Positions 59,701-63,900 of a DNA stretch of 64,000 bases are shown piece after piece (position 1 is the first letter of the stretch; every line of letters starts with the position of its first letter). The DNA is from Neoarius graeffei (Eukaryota; Chordata; Actinopteri; Siluriformes; Ariidae): assembly GCF_027579695.1 (NCBI RefSeq), contig NC_083587.1:39509732-39573731 (forward strand), read 5' to 3'. The notes beneath the pieces are model-generated. The model did not search any database. It was not told the DNA's origin and worked only from the letters and a program-made list of their open reading frames with translations. The position numbers and the translations under genes are program-made.

Positions 59701-60513
59701 GCCAACTGAATTTGGTGGTGAAGCCACCAAACAGGATGCGAGGTCATATCTCAGGAATGCTTTGATGTATTGACACCAAAGGGTACATGGATGAGGGACC
59801 CCATTTTCAGGAAGTGCAAAAAAATTTTGTAATTTGACTACTGGGGGGGGCACTGCAATAAGAAACAATTTGTTTGGGCTAATAACTGTTGATGTGTTTA
59901 CCTTAAAGTAATTGTATTTTTTATTTAAAAAAATGCATTTTTTTTTAAAAAGCCTTTATCCCTCAAACAAATGCAGATACAAGCCTGAACTTTTGAAATC
60001 TGCGATGGTCAGTGAGGTACTTTTTTTTTTTTTTTTAAATCTGGTGATTTGAGTTGGCTTTACCCAGTTAGTTACCACTCATGCTCATTTACATTTCCAT
60101 AACCTAAAGCTTATTATCCAGTAATTACATAGACAACAAAGTAAACTGATATTGGACTGTTAAATAATATTGTAAATTTGAGCCATGGAATTTACAGCAT
60201 GTCCAAACTGCGGTAAACTTGAACAATTTGAGCTTTTTGCTTAATTTGTAATGTGAAAATATAAAGAAATAGAGCACAAAAAGTTTTCATTTTTAAACTG
60301 ATTACGATTGTTATATTGTTTTAGTAGTCTTGCACTGAACAGGATGTTTCTCCTGTCTGAAACAACAGCAGCTTGTGTCTCAGTAATACAGTAAGAAAGT
60401 GAAACAACACTCACCACTGCTCCACCACTTCTTGCCATTGATGATGTAGTGGTCTTTATCCTTGTACAGGGTGCACTCCATGTTAGTCGCATCACTTGAG
60501 GCAATGTCTGGCT
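20249..60513 (-). CDS. acad11: acad11, acyl-CoA dehydrogenase family member 11 (3' part, six exons seen)
   Basis: Six minus-strand exons encode the C-terminal acyl-CoA dehydrogenase domain: 60513-60415, 38485-38416, 32563-32478, 31626-31555, 28358-28204 and 20363-20249. Phases agree across the first five, and all have GT/AG boundaries. Diagnostic segments in order are [83 protein letters not shown] and [12 protein letters not shown]. Known family members oxidise long-chain and 4-hydroxy acyl-CoAs and carry an N-terminal aminoglycoside-phosphotransferase-like kinase domain; that part lies beyond the right edge. Exons for about 70 codons between 28204 and 20363, including the glycine-rich GG-G-VSQ region, were not found by eye. 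The stop is TAA at 20251-20249. The gene runs convergently toward the secreted-protein gene and contains ackr4 on the opposite strand. Confidence 0.9.
20364..20760. other. acad11 intron sequence
   Basis: Searched on the minus strand for the missing acad11 exon; none seen. Confidence 0.3.
20761..21003 (+). repeat. tRNA-headed SINE, 5'-truncated
   Basis: Starts mid-body at GGGGTGCTCCGGTTTCCCCC and runs to the GAGATAATGAGATGAGAT end. Confidence 0.88.
21365..21498. repeat. Near-perfect palindrome built from two SINE tails
   Basis: A minus-oriented SINE tail meets a plus-oriented one at AGCCTATC (about 21427). The arms exceed 60 bp and continue past the SINE sequence into GAAGAAAATCATCC / GGATGATTTTCTTC. 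Confidence 0.9.
21597..21924 (-). repeat. tRNA-headed SINE, ATGG-tail subtype
   Basis: Reads CCATCCATCCATTATCTGTA through to ACCACCGTGCCGCCC. The tail side abuts GGTTTCCATCC / ATAGGG sequence also found beside the 23.3-kb SINE. Confidence 0.88.
21925..22299. other. acad11 intron sequence
   Basis: No exon or repeat recognised. Confidence 0.3.
22300..22489 (+). repeat. Second tRNA-derived SINE family
   Basis: The head GGGCGTCGTGGCTCAGGTGG (box A) and GACCCGGGTTCGATTCCGGC (box B) are followed by CATTTCCTGTCTCTACACTG, TCCTATCCAATAAAAAGG and a poly-A end. It differs from the GGCGGCACGG family. Confidence 0.85.
22490..22765. other. acad11 intron sequence
   Basis: No feature recognised. Confidence 0.3.
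22766..22880 (-). mobile_element. LINE-2 3'-tail fragment
   Basis: CAAGTCAAGTTATTTGTATA followed by GACATTGTCGTAAAGCAGC, the reversed L2 tail. Confidence 0.75.
23033..23165 (+). mobile_element. DNA-transposon terminal fragment (ATGGCCAAAAGTATGTGGGC family)
   Basis: ATGGCCAAAAGTATGTGGGC, then CCAAAACCATGGGCATTAAT, is a common fish Tc1/MITE end. Only about 130 bp is present. Confidence 0.6.
23166..24165 (+). mobile_element. Tc1-like relic, 5' half, split by a SINE
   Basis: The terminal phrase AAAAAAGTTGGGATGTTGTA through TGATTTGCAAATCATGG is interrupted by a SINE and continues at 23673. Decayed transposase sequence with GAGAATCCAGAGAAACCTCT and CACCGCATCCACAAATGCAA phrases follows to about 24165, where the next Tc1 relic begins. 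Confidence 0.7.
23250..23671 (+). repeat. tRNA-headed SINE with poly-G expansion and (GGAT)n tail
   Basis: Inserted in the Tc1 relic with a 12-bp duplication, TGGaAACCCTAT (23238-23249) / TGGgACCCTAT-type (23668-23679, one mismatch). About 30 G at 23326-23355 replace the usual GCCGGCGAGG segment. The tail is expanded to about ten GGAT units. Confidence 0.88.
24166..25420 (+). pseudogene. Tc1-like transposon relic with decayed transposase
   Basis: The left end is CCCTCCATGATTATTGGCAC. Decayed transposase is visible as [18 protein letters not shown] then [14 protein letters not shown] (24950-25100), where the catalytic Asp of the DE-TKIELFG block has become DKAKIE. A poly-A run and many frameshifts are present. 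The right end was not recognised. Confidence 0.7.
25730..26350 (+). mobile_element. THAP-bearing DNA-transposon relic
   Basis: An ATG at 26000 opens [14 protein letters not shown], the C-x4-C start of a THAP domain, which breaks after about 20 codons. The surrounding sequence (GCATTTTGTGCAATACCAG, GTCCAGAATATGCACTTTAA) looks like a non-autonomous element, but its ends were not fixed. Confidence 0.5.
26351..27470. other. acad11 intron sequence
   Basis: Searched for the missing acad11 exons on the minus strand; none seen. Small fragments resemble transposon debris (GGCATTTGGCAGATGCCTTT at 27030). Confidence 0.3.
27471..27521. repeat. (TAA)n microsatellite at a SINE insertion
   Basis: The AATAAT repeat continues on the far side of the SINE at 27894-27909. 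Confidence 0.9.
27522..27895 (+). repeat. tRNA-headed SINE, full-length, ATGG-tail subtype
   Basis: Complete copy from GGGGCGGCACGGTGGTGTAG to GGATAATGGATGGATGG, bracketed by TAA repeats. Confidence 0.9.
28204..28358 (-). CDS. acad11: acad11 exon ([16 protein letters not shown] segment)
   Basis: This 155-nt exon has acceptor ACAG and donor GTATGT. It encodes [20 protein letters not shown], the best conserved acyl-CoA dehydrogenase block, and ends in TFGKKLYQH at a codon boundary. Confidence 0.93.
28736..29511 (-). mobile_element. TTAA-flanked element (piggyBac-like target), copy 1
   Basis: TTAA borders AGCTAGACGGCCTTTCGA at one side and TCTGAAAGGCAGTCTACCTTTAA at the other. It is the reverse of a second copy at 54.5-55.4 kb, with long near-identical stretches (for example GCATGCGCAGGTTTACCTTC). 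Confidence 0.75.
29883..31204. mobile_element. hAT element with 8-bp duplication TCTTAAGG
   Basis: It starts TAGTGTTTCTCAACC and ends GGTTAAGAACCCCAG. TCTTAAGG is present at 29875-29882 and 31205-31212. No complete transposase. It contains a fragment (30278-30469, minus strand) also found at 40.9-41.2 kb. Confidence 0.88.
30278..30469 (-). pseudogene. Fragment of an element-borne protein (NFLYVAG-type), copy 1
   Basis: Reads [20 protein letters not shown] then [14 protein letters not shown], close to the 41.0-kb frame [15 protein letters not shown] then [14 protein letters not shown]. Both look like the N-terminal part of fish mobile-element proteins with SWIM-type zinc fingers; that family link is from memory. 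Confidence 0.5.
31555..31626 (-). CDS. acad11: acad11 exon ([15 protein letters not shown] segment)
   Basis: This 72-nt exon has acceptor ATAG and donor GTGAGA. It encodes [20 protein letters not shown] and then NILLG. It sits only about 30 bp from the right end of a Tc1-like relic that fills the downstream intron. Confidence 0.9.
31744..32031 (-). repeat. Third tRNA-derived SINE family
   Basis: On the minus strand the head GGCGAGTGGCCGAGTGGTTA, then GCGTGTCCGCCTCTCTG and GAGTTCAACTCACGGTC, resembles a tRNA with a variable arm. The flanks TACATaGATAAG (31732-31743) and TACATgGATAAG (32032-32043) form a 12-bp duplication with one mismatch. Confidence 0.8.
32044..32477. other. acad11 intron sequence
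   Basis: AT-rich, no feature recognised. Confidence 0.3.
32478..32563 (-). CDS. acad11: acad11 exon ([13 protein letters not shown] segment)
   Basis: This 86-nt exon has acceptor TTAG and donor GTAAGC. It encodes [19 protein letters not shown] and then RPLTVFGQD. The reading frame continues from the 38.4-kb exon, with a split Arg codon at the junction. Confidence 0.92.
32564..33069. other. acad11 intron sequence
   Basis: No gene seen. It includes CCTTGTGGGGACCAACC and TATCCTTGTGGGGACATTTG, a short repeated phrase common in fish repeats. Confidence 0.3.
33070..33606 (+). mobile_element. LINE-2 3' UTR and tail, uninterrupted copy
   Basis: Runs from CTGGAGTCTCATCACGTTGC to TAAACTTGACTTGACATGAC. 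It gives the unoccupied version of the site where the 7.8-kb copy received a hAT. Confidence 0.85.
33611..33870 (+). mobile_element. Tc1-like relic, internally deleted
   Basis: AACATCAGAATGGAAGACAA, then TTTTGGTGCCACATGGGGTT, jumps to the right end GAGCAGGTGTACAGGGGTTC followed by AAGTGGCCAGCGAGTGTA. The same family occurs at 47.1 and 56.8 kb. Confidence 0.7.
33874..35207. mobile_element. Harbinger-like MITE (TTA duplication) containing a second MITE
   Basis: The ends GGGTGTTTTCACACTTGGTC and GACCAGGTGTGAAAACACCC are inverted, with TTA on both sides (33871-33873, 35208-35210). The TTA target suggests PIF/Harbinger. No transposase frame. Another foldback element sits at 34264-34867. Confidence 0.8.
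34264..34867. mobile_element. Foldback MITE with ~180-bp inverted arms
   Basis: GAGTGATTCCACGCTTATGG at the left and CCATAAGCGTGGAATCACTC at the right. The arms run 34264-34449 and 34696-34867 with few mismatches, around a 246-bp AT-rich centre. Flanks are TA-rich. Confidence 0.88.
35336..36330 (+). pseudogene. Tc1-like transposon relic, 3'-truncated
   Basis: The left end holds GTGAACCTCTGGGGATAG and the terminal repeat AATTTTCTATATTTCTGC. Decayed transposase follows: GAGATTTCTAAGGATCTCAG, CATCAGGCTGGAAAAGGTTA, and [18 protein letters not shown] at 36097-36150 with the first catalytic Asp. It breaks off near 36330. Confidence 0.8.
36402..36533 (-). repeat. tRNA-headed SINE, 5'-truncated, with exact 12-bp duplication
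   Basis: The SINE tail half is flanked by CCAGCCACTGTC at 36390-36401 and 36534-36545, showing truncation during insertion. Confidence 0.92.
36546..37004. other. acad11 intron sequence
   Basis: No gene seen. A short (GGTC)n-like stretch lies near 36935. Confidence 0.3.
37108..37520 (-). pseudogene. LINE reverse-transcriptase fragment with FADD motif
   Basis: Minus-strand frame [20 protein letters not shown], then [16 protein letters not shown] and [12 protein letters not shown]: the catalytic F/YADD core and the following thumb-side region of a non-LTR reverse transcriptase. Truncated at both ends. Confidence 0.8.
37533..38129 (-). mobile_element. Second LINE, 5'-truncated, inserted in the first
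   Basis: The frame 38071-37559 reads [20 protein letters not shown], then [16 protein letters not shown] and [11 protein letters not shown], the C-terminal end typical of a widespread fish LINE. The 3' end is the (ATGG)n tail. TCTTCATTTCAT flanks it at 37521-37532 and 38130-38141. Confidence 0.85.
38416..38485 (-). CDS. acad11: acad11 exon ([11 protein letters not shown] segment)
   Basis: This 70-nt exon has acceptor CTAG and donor GTATCA. Joined in phase to the 60.4-kb exon it gives [20 protein letters not shown], typical of ACAD11. The intron before it is about 21.9 kb and contains ackr4 and most of the transposons. Confidence 0.9.
38730..39101 (-). repeat. tRNA-headed SINE, full-length, exact 12-bp duplication
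   Basis: Flanked by TTCCTGTACTGT at 38718-38729 and 39102-39113. Little-diverged copy of the CTCATCTCAT-tail subtype. Confidence 0.93.
39114..39990. other. acad11 intron sequence
   Basis: No gene recognised. Part of 39160-39260 (ATTCTGCGAGAATTAGTATT) may be a MITE end. Confidence 0.3.
39991..40132. mobile_element. Short foldback MITE
   Basis: GAGTTTCCCAAAAGCATC faces AGGCTTTTGGGAAACCCACC, with TAAGATGCTCTTAGTG near the right arm. The target duplication was not resolved. Confidence 0.55.
40158..41303. mobile_element. THAP-domain transposon relic with inverted CTGGGTTTCA ends
   Basis: CTGGGTTTCACGTGATGTCAC at the left and GTCACGTGACTGAAACCCAG at the right form the ends. On the + strand, 40276 opens [20 protein letters not shown] then SFFRVP, a THAP start (C-x4-C), which breaks at a poly-A run. 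On the - strand, 41227-40922 carries a second frame. Confidence 0.75.
40922..41227 (-). pseudogene. Element-borne protein fragment ([12 protein letters not shown]-type), copy 2
   Basis: Reads [20 protein letters not shown] then [17 protein letters not shown], and in the next frame [20 protein letters not shown] then KDLG. It resembles the region before the SWIM zinc finger of fish mobile-element proteins; that link is from memory and not confirmed. Confidence 0.5.
41304..41662. other. acad11 intron sequence
   Basis: No feature recognised. Confidence 0.3.
41675..42042 (-). repeat. tRNA-headed SINE, full-length, exact 12-bp duplication
   Basis: Flanked by GGCAGCTAACAT at 41663-41674 and 42043-42054. 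Confidence 0.93.
42055..42765. other. acad11 intron sequence with a hairpin
   Basis: No gene seen. At 42193-42242 AGCCACAAAGAGAAAAAAGA pairs with its complement around a 10-nt loop. Confidence 0.35.
42778..43159 (-). repeat. tRNA-headed SINE, full-length, exact 12-bp duplication
   Basis: Flanked by GATTCAGAGAAT at 42766-42777 and 43160-43171, with a triple CTCAT tail. Confidence 0.93.
43172..43946. other. acad11 intron sequence
   Basis: No gene recognised. The open frame at 43356-43682 has no domain or splice support. Confidence 0.3.
43959..44292 (+). repeat. tRNA-headed SINE, ATGG-tail subtype, exact 12-bp duplication
   Basis: Flanked by ATTACACATCTG at 43947-43958 and 44293-44304. Confidence 0.92.
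44305..45238. other. acad11 intron sequence
   Basis: No gene recognised. Confidence 0.3.
45241..46874 (-). mobile_element. Complete-length Tc1-like transposon with TA duplication
   Basis: CAGTTAAGTCCATAAATATT and AATATATATGGACCTAACTG are inverted ends with TA on both sides (45239-45240, 46875-46876). The 1634-bp element carries a broken transposase on the minus strand. Confidence 0.93.
45494..46561 (-). pseudogene. Tc1-like transposase, frameshifted and with stop
   Basis: The N-terminal frame (46561-46064) holds the paired-type DNA-binding part: [34 protein letters not shown] and GRPQ. A stop and frameshift near 46080 precede [10 protein letters not shown] (first Asp). The C-terminal frame (45838-45494) has [15 protein letters not shown] and SPDLNPIEH, giving D-34-E spacing. 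The middle is disrupted, so it cannot be active. Confidence 0.88.
46877..47846. other. acad11 intron sequence with a Tc1 end fragment
   Basis: CTTTTTCAGAACACCTGTAT at 47076 through AGTATGTAGCAGCAGC resembles the left end of the 56.8-kb Tc1 family. A short + frame, [20 protein letters not shown] (about 47416), resembles the start of transposon-encoded proteins but is unplaced. Confidence 0.35.
47855..48110. mobile_element. 256-bp foldback hAT MITE with 8-bp duplication ATTTAGTG
   Basis: CAGGGGTATCAAACCTGATC faces GATCAGGTTTGACACCCCTG. The arms are about 100 bp and nearly perfect. ATTTAGTG stands at 47847-47854 and 48111-48118. Confidence 0.95.
48119..49275. other. acad11 intron sequence
   Basis: No gene. 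The G/C-rich palindromic phrase at 48575-48680 (GGGGCCACAGGCCCCCAG, GGGCAGCGCCCTGG, GGGGCAAAGCCCCCC) is a repeat of unknown class within AT-rich DNA. Confidence 0.35.
49276..49370 (-). repeat. tRNA-headed SINE, head fragment
   Basis: CATGCAAACTCCACACAGAA through GCTAACCACTACACCACCAT; only the 5' quarter of the element. Confidence 0.85.
49556..49755 (-). repeat. tRNA-headed SINE, 5' half
   Basis: From CACAACCATTCACACCTACA to ACCACTACACCACCATGC, with deletions in the body. Tail absent. Confidence 0.85.
49757..50199. other. acad11 intron sequence
   Basis: No gene recognised; apparently single-copy. Confidence 0.3.
50200..50328 (+). other. Candidate noncoding first exon of ackr4
   Basis: A GC-richer island of apparently single-copy sequence ends in CACTCGAG followed by GTAAGACT, a good donor on the ackr4 strand 5.1 kb upstream of its acceptor. 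No coding potential was seen. The link to ackr4 is inference from strand, position and the splice signal only. Confidence 0.25.
50915..51656. mobile_element. Non-autonomous hAT with 8-bp duplication GTTTATAG
   Basis: CAGTGTTTCCCAACCTTTCT and GTGGTTGGGAATCACTG are the ends. GTTTATAG lies at 50907-50914 and 51657-51664. Subterminal CACGGCAC phrases occur on both sides. It carries a CTAT microsatellite. Confidence 0.93.
51304..51379. repeat. (CTAT)n microsatellite
   Basis: About 19 tetranucleotide units inside the hAT element. Confidence 0.95.
51801..51986. repeat. Dispersed repeat with tRNA-like end
   Basis: ACAGGCATTTAGCACACACT, CTTGCTCAAGGGCACTTCAG and TCTAACCATTAGGCCATGG belong to a common fish interspersed repeat. 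Confidence 0.6.
52056..52282 (+). repeat. tRNA-headed SINE, 3'-truncated
   Basis: Starts in the head (GTGGTGTAGTGGTTAGCACT) and ends after a TG repeat in the body. Confidence 0.85.
52484..52842 (-). repeat. tRNA-headed SINE, full-length, ATGG-tail subtype
   Basis: CATCCATTATCTGTAGCCGC through ACCACTACACCACCATGCCG. Confidence 0.88.
52843..54523. other. acad11 intron sequence upstream of ackr4
   Basis: No gene or named repeat recognised on either strand. Any ackr4 promoter in this stretch is not evident. Confidence 0.3.
54524..55418 (+). mobile_element. TTAA-flanked element, copy 2, next to ackr4
   Basis: TTAA borders AGGTAGACTGCCTTTCAG at the left and CTGAAAGGCTGTCTACTTTTAA at the right. 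A plus-strand frame at 54909 reads [20 protein letters not shown] then [13 protein letters not shown], the best preserved coding trace of the family. A SINE fragment is inserted at 54609-54752. Confidence 0.75.
54609..54752 (+). repeat. tRNA-headed SINE, 5'-truncated
   Basis: TGTGTCTATGTGTCAGCCCT to ATCATGAGATGAGAT, only the last 40 percent of the element. Confidence 0.88.
55450..55480 (+). promoter_or_regulatory. ackr4: 3' splice acceptor and start context of ackr4
   Basis: A pyrimidine tract CTCTTCTTTCTTTCAG ends at 55474, followed by AACATT and the ATG. The coding exon therefore begins just before the start codon, and at least one noncoding exon lies upstream. A TTAA-flanked transposon ends about 55 bp upstream of this site. 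Confidence 0.7.
55481..56641 (+). CDS. ackr4: Atypical chemokine receptor 4 (CCRL1/CCX-CKR type), single coding exon
   Basis: This intact 386-residue seven-transmembrane receptor matches the ACKR4 family in length and in diagnostic stretches: GLAGNSMVV (TM1), [18 protein letters not shown] (TM2), TQLPYNIVK then [11 protein letters not shown] (TM6/ECL3), [20 protein letters not shown] (TM7), and the tail TSTFTI. The N-terminus is acidic and tyrosine-rich, with sequons at N18 and N22. Cysteines C37/C295 and C118/C199 can form the two chemokine-receptor disulfides. DRY is at 142-144 but is followed by RALAQ instead of the DRYLAIV of signalling receptors, as expected of a scavenger for CCL19/CCL21/CCL25-type chemokines that does not couple to G protein. 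A splice acceptor ends 6 bp before the ATG, so the 5' UTR is split. The gene lies antisense within an acad11 intron. Confidence 0.95.
   Translation: MSFHSDYEFHENYYDHYNDSSNYSYYDEDFEDYHTVCDKSDVRSFAGLFLPVVYSLALVVGLAGNSMVVFIYLFHKCLRTLTDVLILNLAFADLLLLFTLPFWAAGAMNGWEIGVVACKITAALYTINFSCSMFLLAFISVDRYRALAQGSSTYTRSPEKPRRQRLIPCLLVWTAAFMFGLPDFFFTTVKQHSSGHKSCRAVYPHSMAQAAKASLEFLEVSLNFLLPFLVMMFCYYQVGKTLSQTATTGMREVQRWKAFRVLIAVVGVFLLTQLPYNIVKLIRTIDIIYSLVTSCEVSKGLDQATQVTESLALTHCCLNPILYVFIGSSFKVHVLKIAKRYGQTGRLCHQESRQPPRVEITLKTQAHTNSNAYSESDEEQTSTFTI
56711..56766. repeat. (AC)n microsatellite in the ackr4 3' region
   Basis: About 28 CA units starting 70 bp after the ackr4 stop codon; it would lie in the 3' UTR. 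Confidence 0.95.
56766..57214. mobile_element. Internally deleted Tc1-like element
   Basis: The left end CACTTTAATAGGAAAACCTG and the right end CTCCTATTAAAAGTGGATGG are inverted. The inside keeps AACATCAGAATGAAGAAAAA and TTTCACACACAACAGTCTCG transposase phrases. Same family as 33.6 and 47.1 kb. Confidence 0.75.
57370..57739 (-). repeat. tRNA-headed SINE, full-length
   Basis: GATCCATCCATTATCTGCAG through ACTACACCACCATGCCACCC; 12-bp flanks were not evident. Confidence 0.88.
57740..58640. other. acad11 intron sequence
   Basis: No gene recognised. A-homopolymer at 58264-58285. Confidence 0.3.
58640..59330. repeat. Tandem array, 151-bp unit, four to five copies
   Basis: GACCTCACAGTGACCTTGAC recurs at 58680, 58831, 58982 and 59147, with GGTGAAAGTTTGGTGAAATT in each unit. 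The last unit ends in (GGAC)n. The 148-residue open frame at 58991-59437 only reads through this repeat. Confidence 0.92.
59360..60414. other. acad11 intron sequence
   Basis: No gene. Repetitive-looking text at 59460-59870 was not classified. Confidence 0.3.
60415..60513 (-). CDS. acad11: acad11 exon (FAD-proximal EPDIASSD segment)
   Basis: This 99-nt exon starts in phase 1 after a pyrimidine-rich acceptor ending in CAG and ends at donor GTGAGT. It reads [20 protein letters not shown] and then [10 protein letters not shown]. The T/S-E-P-D motif and the double Trp are hallmarks of the ACAD10/ACAD11 group. The preceding exon is not in the window. A Tc1 transposon begins about 110 bp upstream in the intron. 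Confidence 0.92.
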
Positions 60514-60626
60514 CTGAAAGACAACCAGAAAGACACAGACAGGAAGTAAAGATGAACAGAAGAAAGACAGACAATGGAACACAGCTGCTGAACACATCAC
60601 TTTAAAAGATTTATATTTCAGATCTA

Positions 60627-62219
60627 CAACCCCGATTCCAAAAAAGTTGGGACAAAGTACAAATTGTAAATAAAAACAGAATGCAATGATGTGGAAGTTT
60701 CAAAATTCCATATTTTATTCAGAATAGAACATAGATGACATATCAAATGTTTAAACTGAGAAAATGCATCATTTAAAGAGAAAAATTAGGTGATTTTAAA
60801 TTTCATGACAACACATCTCAAAGTTGGGACAAGGCCATGTTTACCACTGTGAGACATCCCCTTTTCTCTTTACAACAGTCTGTAAACGTCTGGGGACTGA
60901 GGAGACAAGTTGCTCAAGTTTAGGGATAGGAATGTTAACCCATTCTTGTCTAATGTAGGATTCTAGTTGCTCAACTGTCTTAGGTCTTTTTTGTCGTATC
61001 TTCCGTTTTATGATGCGCCAAATGTTTTCTATGGGTGAAAGATCTGGACTGCAGGCTGGCCAGTTCAGTACCCGGACCCTTCTTCTACGCAGCCATGATG
61101 CTGTAATTGATGCAGTATGTGGTTTGGCATTGTCATGTTGGAAAATGCAAGGTCTTCTCTGAAAGAGACGCCGTTTGGATGGGAGCATATGTTGCTCTAG
61201 AACCTGGATATACCTTTCAGCATTGATGGTGTCTTTCCAGATGTGTAAGCTGCCCATGCCACACGCACTAATGCAACCCCATACCATCAGAGATGCAGGC
61301 TTCTGAACTGAGCGCTGATAACTCGGGTCGTCCTTCTCCTCTTTAGTCCGAATGAAACGACGTCCCTGATTTCCATAAACAACTTCAAATTTTGATTCGT
61401 CTGACCACAGAACAGTTTTCCACTTTGCCACAGTCCATTTTAAATGAGCCTTGGCCCAGAGAAGACGTCTGCGCTTCTGGATCATGTTTAGATACGGCTT
61501 CTTCTTTGAACTATAGAGTTTTAGCTGGCAATGGCAGATGGCACGGCAAATTGTGTTCACAGATAATGTTCTCTGGAAATATTCCTGAGCCCATTTTGTG
61601 ATTTCCAATACAGGAGCATGCCTGTATGTGATGCAGTGCCGTCTAAGGGCCCGAAGATCACGGGCACCCAGTATGGTTTTCTGGCCTTGACCCTTACGCA
61701 CAGAGATTCTTCCAGATTCTCTGAATCTTTTGATGATATTATGCACTGTAGATGATATGTTCAAACTCTTTGCAATTTTACACTGTCGAACTCCTTTCTG
61801 ATATTACTCCACTATTTGTCGGCGCAGAATTAGGGGGATTGGTGATCCTCTTCCCATCTTTACTTCTGAAAGCCGCTGCCACTCCAAGATGCTCTTTTTA
61901 GACCCAGTCATGTTAATGACCTATTGCCAACTGACCTAATGAGTTGCAATTTGGTCCTCCAGCTGTTCCTTTTTTGTACCTTTAACTTTTCCAGCCTCTT
62001 ATTGCCCCTGTCCCAACTTTTTTGAGATGTGTTGCTGTCATGAAATTTCAAATGAGCCAATATTTGGCATGAAATTTCAAAATGTCTCACTTTCGACATT
62101 TGATATGTTGTCTATGTTCTATTGTGAATACAATATCAGTTTTTGAGATTTGTAAATTATTGCATTCTGTTTTTATTTACAATTTGTACTTTGTCCCAAC
62201 CATTTTGGAATTGGGGTTG
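60627..62219 (-). mobile_element. Tc1-like transposon, nearly intact, TA duplication
   Basis: CAACCCCGATTCCAAAAAAG and CCATTTTGGAATTGGGGTTG are inverted ends with about 70 bp of matching terminal repeat, and TA on both sides (60625-60626, 62220-62221). The 1593-bp length is normal for the family. Confidence 0.95.
60841..61857 (-). pseudogene. Tc1-like transposase with a single early stop
   Basis: From 61764 the frame is open for 307 codons: a paired-type HTH ([18 protein letters not shown]), [20 protein letters not shown] (first Asp), [15 protein letters not shown] (second Asp) and [13 protein letters not shown] (Glu), giving DD34E, ending VSQW. Upstream in the same frame, ATG at 61857 opens MGRGSPIPLILRRQIVE, then a TAA, so one nonsense codon separates it from full length. 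Confidence 0.9.
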
Positions 62220-62221
62220 TA

Positions 62222-62667
62222 GATTTATACAGGTTGACACTACCGTTTAGACAACCTGCGCTTGTTTAATGTTATACCTGCATGTGTATGTATATTACTT
62301 TGAAATGACACGAACAAGACATTTCATGCAAGTCAGAATTTCCAGTTGTTATTACAACTAACAAAATGGTCAAAAAGTATGTGCTAAGGTTTTAACAATG
62401 AAATATGATTAAAAAAAAACTTCCATTTTTTTTCTAAGCAAACACATCCATATGCAACAATCTTGATTTATTAACCACTGCGGGTCGAAACAGGCACATC
62501 TTCCCCACATCTGTCAACCTTTATATCATTCTCATATCTAACCCAGAATAGTAAATTGGAGTATAAAAATTGTCCTTCAATTCCTACAACTCATTAGCAT
62601 CCCCCAGTAGTATCAGAACTCTTCAATATTTCTTCCTCAAAATAAAATTGTATCCAAAATAAAAATA
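62222..62667. other. acad11 intron sequence
   Basis: No feature recognised. Confidence 0.3.
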
Positions 62668-63408
62668 CAGCCCCAAATCAGAAAAAGTTGGGATGGTATG
62701 TTGAAATTGAAATTAAAACTTGTAAATTTGTAAATAATCTTTGTCCTGTATTGCACTCAGAATAATACAACAGCACATTGTTTGATGCTTTACCTCATGA
62801 ATTTTATTGTTTTGGTTTCCCCCCTCAAACTAAACACGTATTTCACACATTTAAAAAAAAATAGCCGGGAGGTTAAAGCATTTACCACTTTATAATGTTG
62901 CTTTGTCAAAGCACTTAAAAGATGTTTCAGGACCAAAGACACCGAGTGATGAAATGTTTCAGGTGTTATTTTGTCCCATTCTACCTGCAAACAGGTCTTA
63001 AGGTGTACAACCTTACTTGTACACCTTGAAATCTCCCTGGAAAAGTTGTTGTCTTGAAGACAGCAAACGTTGCTCCAAAATCTCAATGTACTTTTCTGCA
63101 TTAATGCTCCATCACAGAAGTGTGAGTTACCTTTACCCAGGGCACAGACACAACCCCATACCATGACACACCCTGGCTTTTGGACGTGTTCCTGGTAACA
63201 ATCTGGATGGTCCTTTTCATCTTTGGTCCAGAGAACACTGTCCATTTCTTACAAAAAAATACCTGGAATACTGAGTCATCTAACCACAATACACGTTTCC
63301 ATTGTGTGAGGGTCCATCCCAGATGACTCCGAGCCCAGAAAAGTCAACGGAGCTTCTGGACACAGTTAACATAAGGCTTCCTTTTTGCACAGTAAAGTTT
63401 TAACTGGC
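62668..63408 (-). pseudogene. Second Tc1-like relic, 5'-truncated and decayed
   Basis: The end CAGCCCCAAATCAGAAAAAG is at the left. Decayed transposase follows: TKDEKDHPDCYQEHVQKPG and VMVWGCVCALGKGNSHFCDG. The part with the last catalytic residues is deleted, and the 5' terminus is replaced by gypsy sequence near 63410. Confidence 0.8.
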
Positions 63409-63409
63409 T

Positions 63410-63900
63410 TGAGTTCATCCTGAGCTACATTTTTTTGTGTTTGGATAAGTGGTATGGGTGTTTTGATGTGGTACTCTGAGATTAGTGCAACTGGGGAGAG
63501 GCAAGAACACAATAGAAAACTCCCCCTGCAACCTGTGCTCTATGGGACAGTGAGAGGTGATGTCCACAGGGGACTGGGGTGAATTGGGTCATACTTTTTA
63601 GATTTACCTCTAATCCTAGCTCTTCCTTCTCGAGAACCACCATCACCAGAGCCACCACTCTCAATGGTTTCAGGAAACTGAGGCAGTATACTTGAAGTGC
63701 CCTGCCTTTATCCATTTCCTTAACCTCATAGTCCATGTCTCTGACTCGACGTGACCTCAAAGGGTCTTTGCCAATTCGCGAGCAAGTTAGAGCTTGACAT
63801 GGGTAGTAAAATGAGTATTTTGTCTCCCAGTGCAAACACCCATAGCCAATCCCCTATTGTAAAGCCAGGATTATCATTCTTGGGTGTGGAACAAGTTCTT
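63410..63900 (-). mobile_element. Ty3/gypsy pol fragment upstream of reverse transcriptase
   Basis: The minus-strand frame at 63835-63482 contains RSRRVRDMDYEVKEMDKGRA, LQVYCLSFLKPLR and FTPVPCGHHLSLSHRAQVAG, the spacer found before the reverse transcriptase in fish gypsy polyproteins. Frameshifts follow. It covers a different part of pol from the 6-7 kb relic. Confidence 0.7.
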
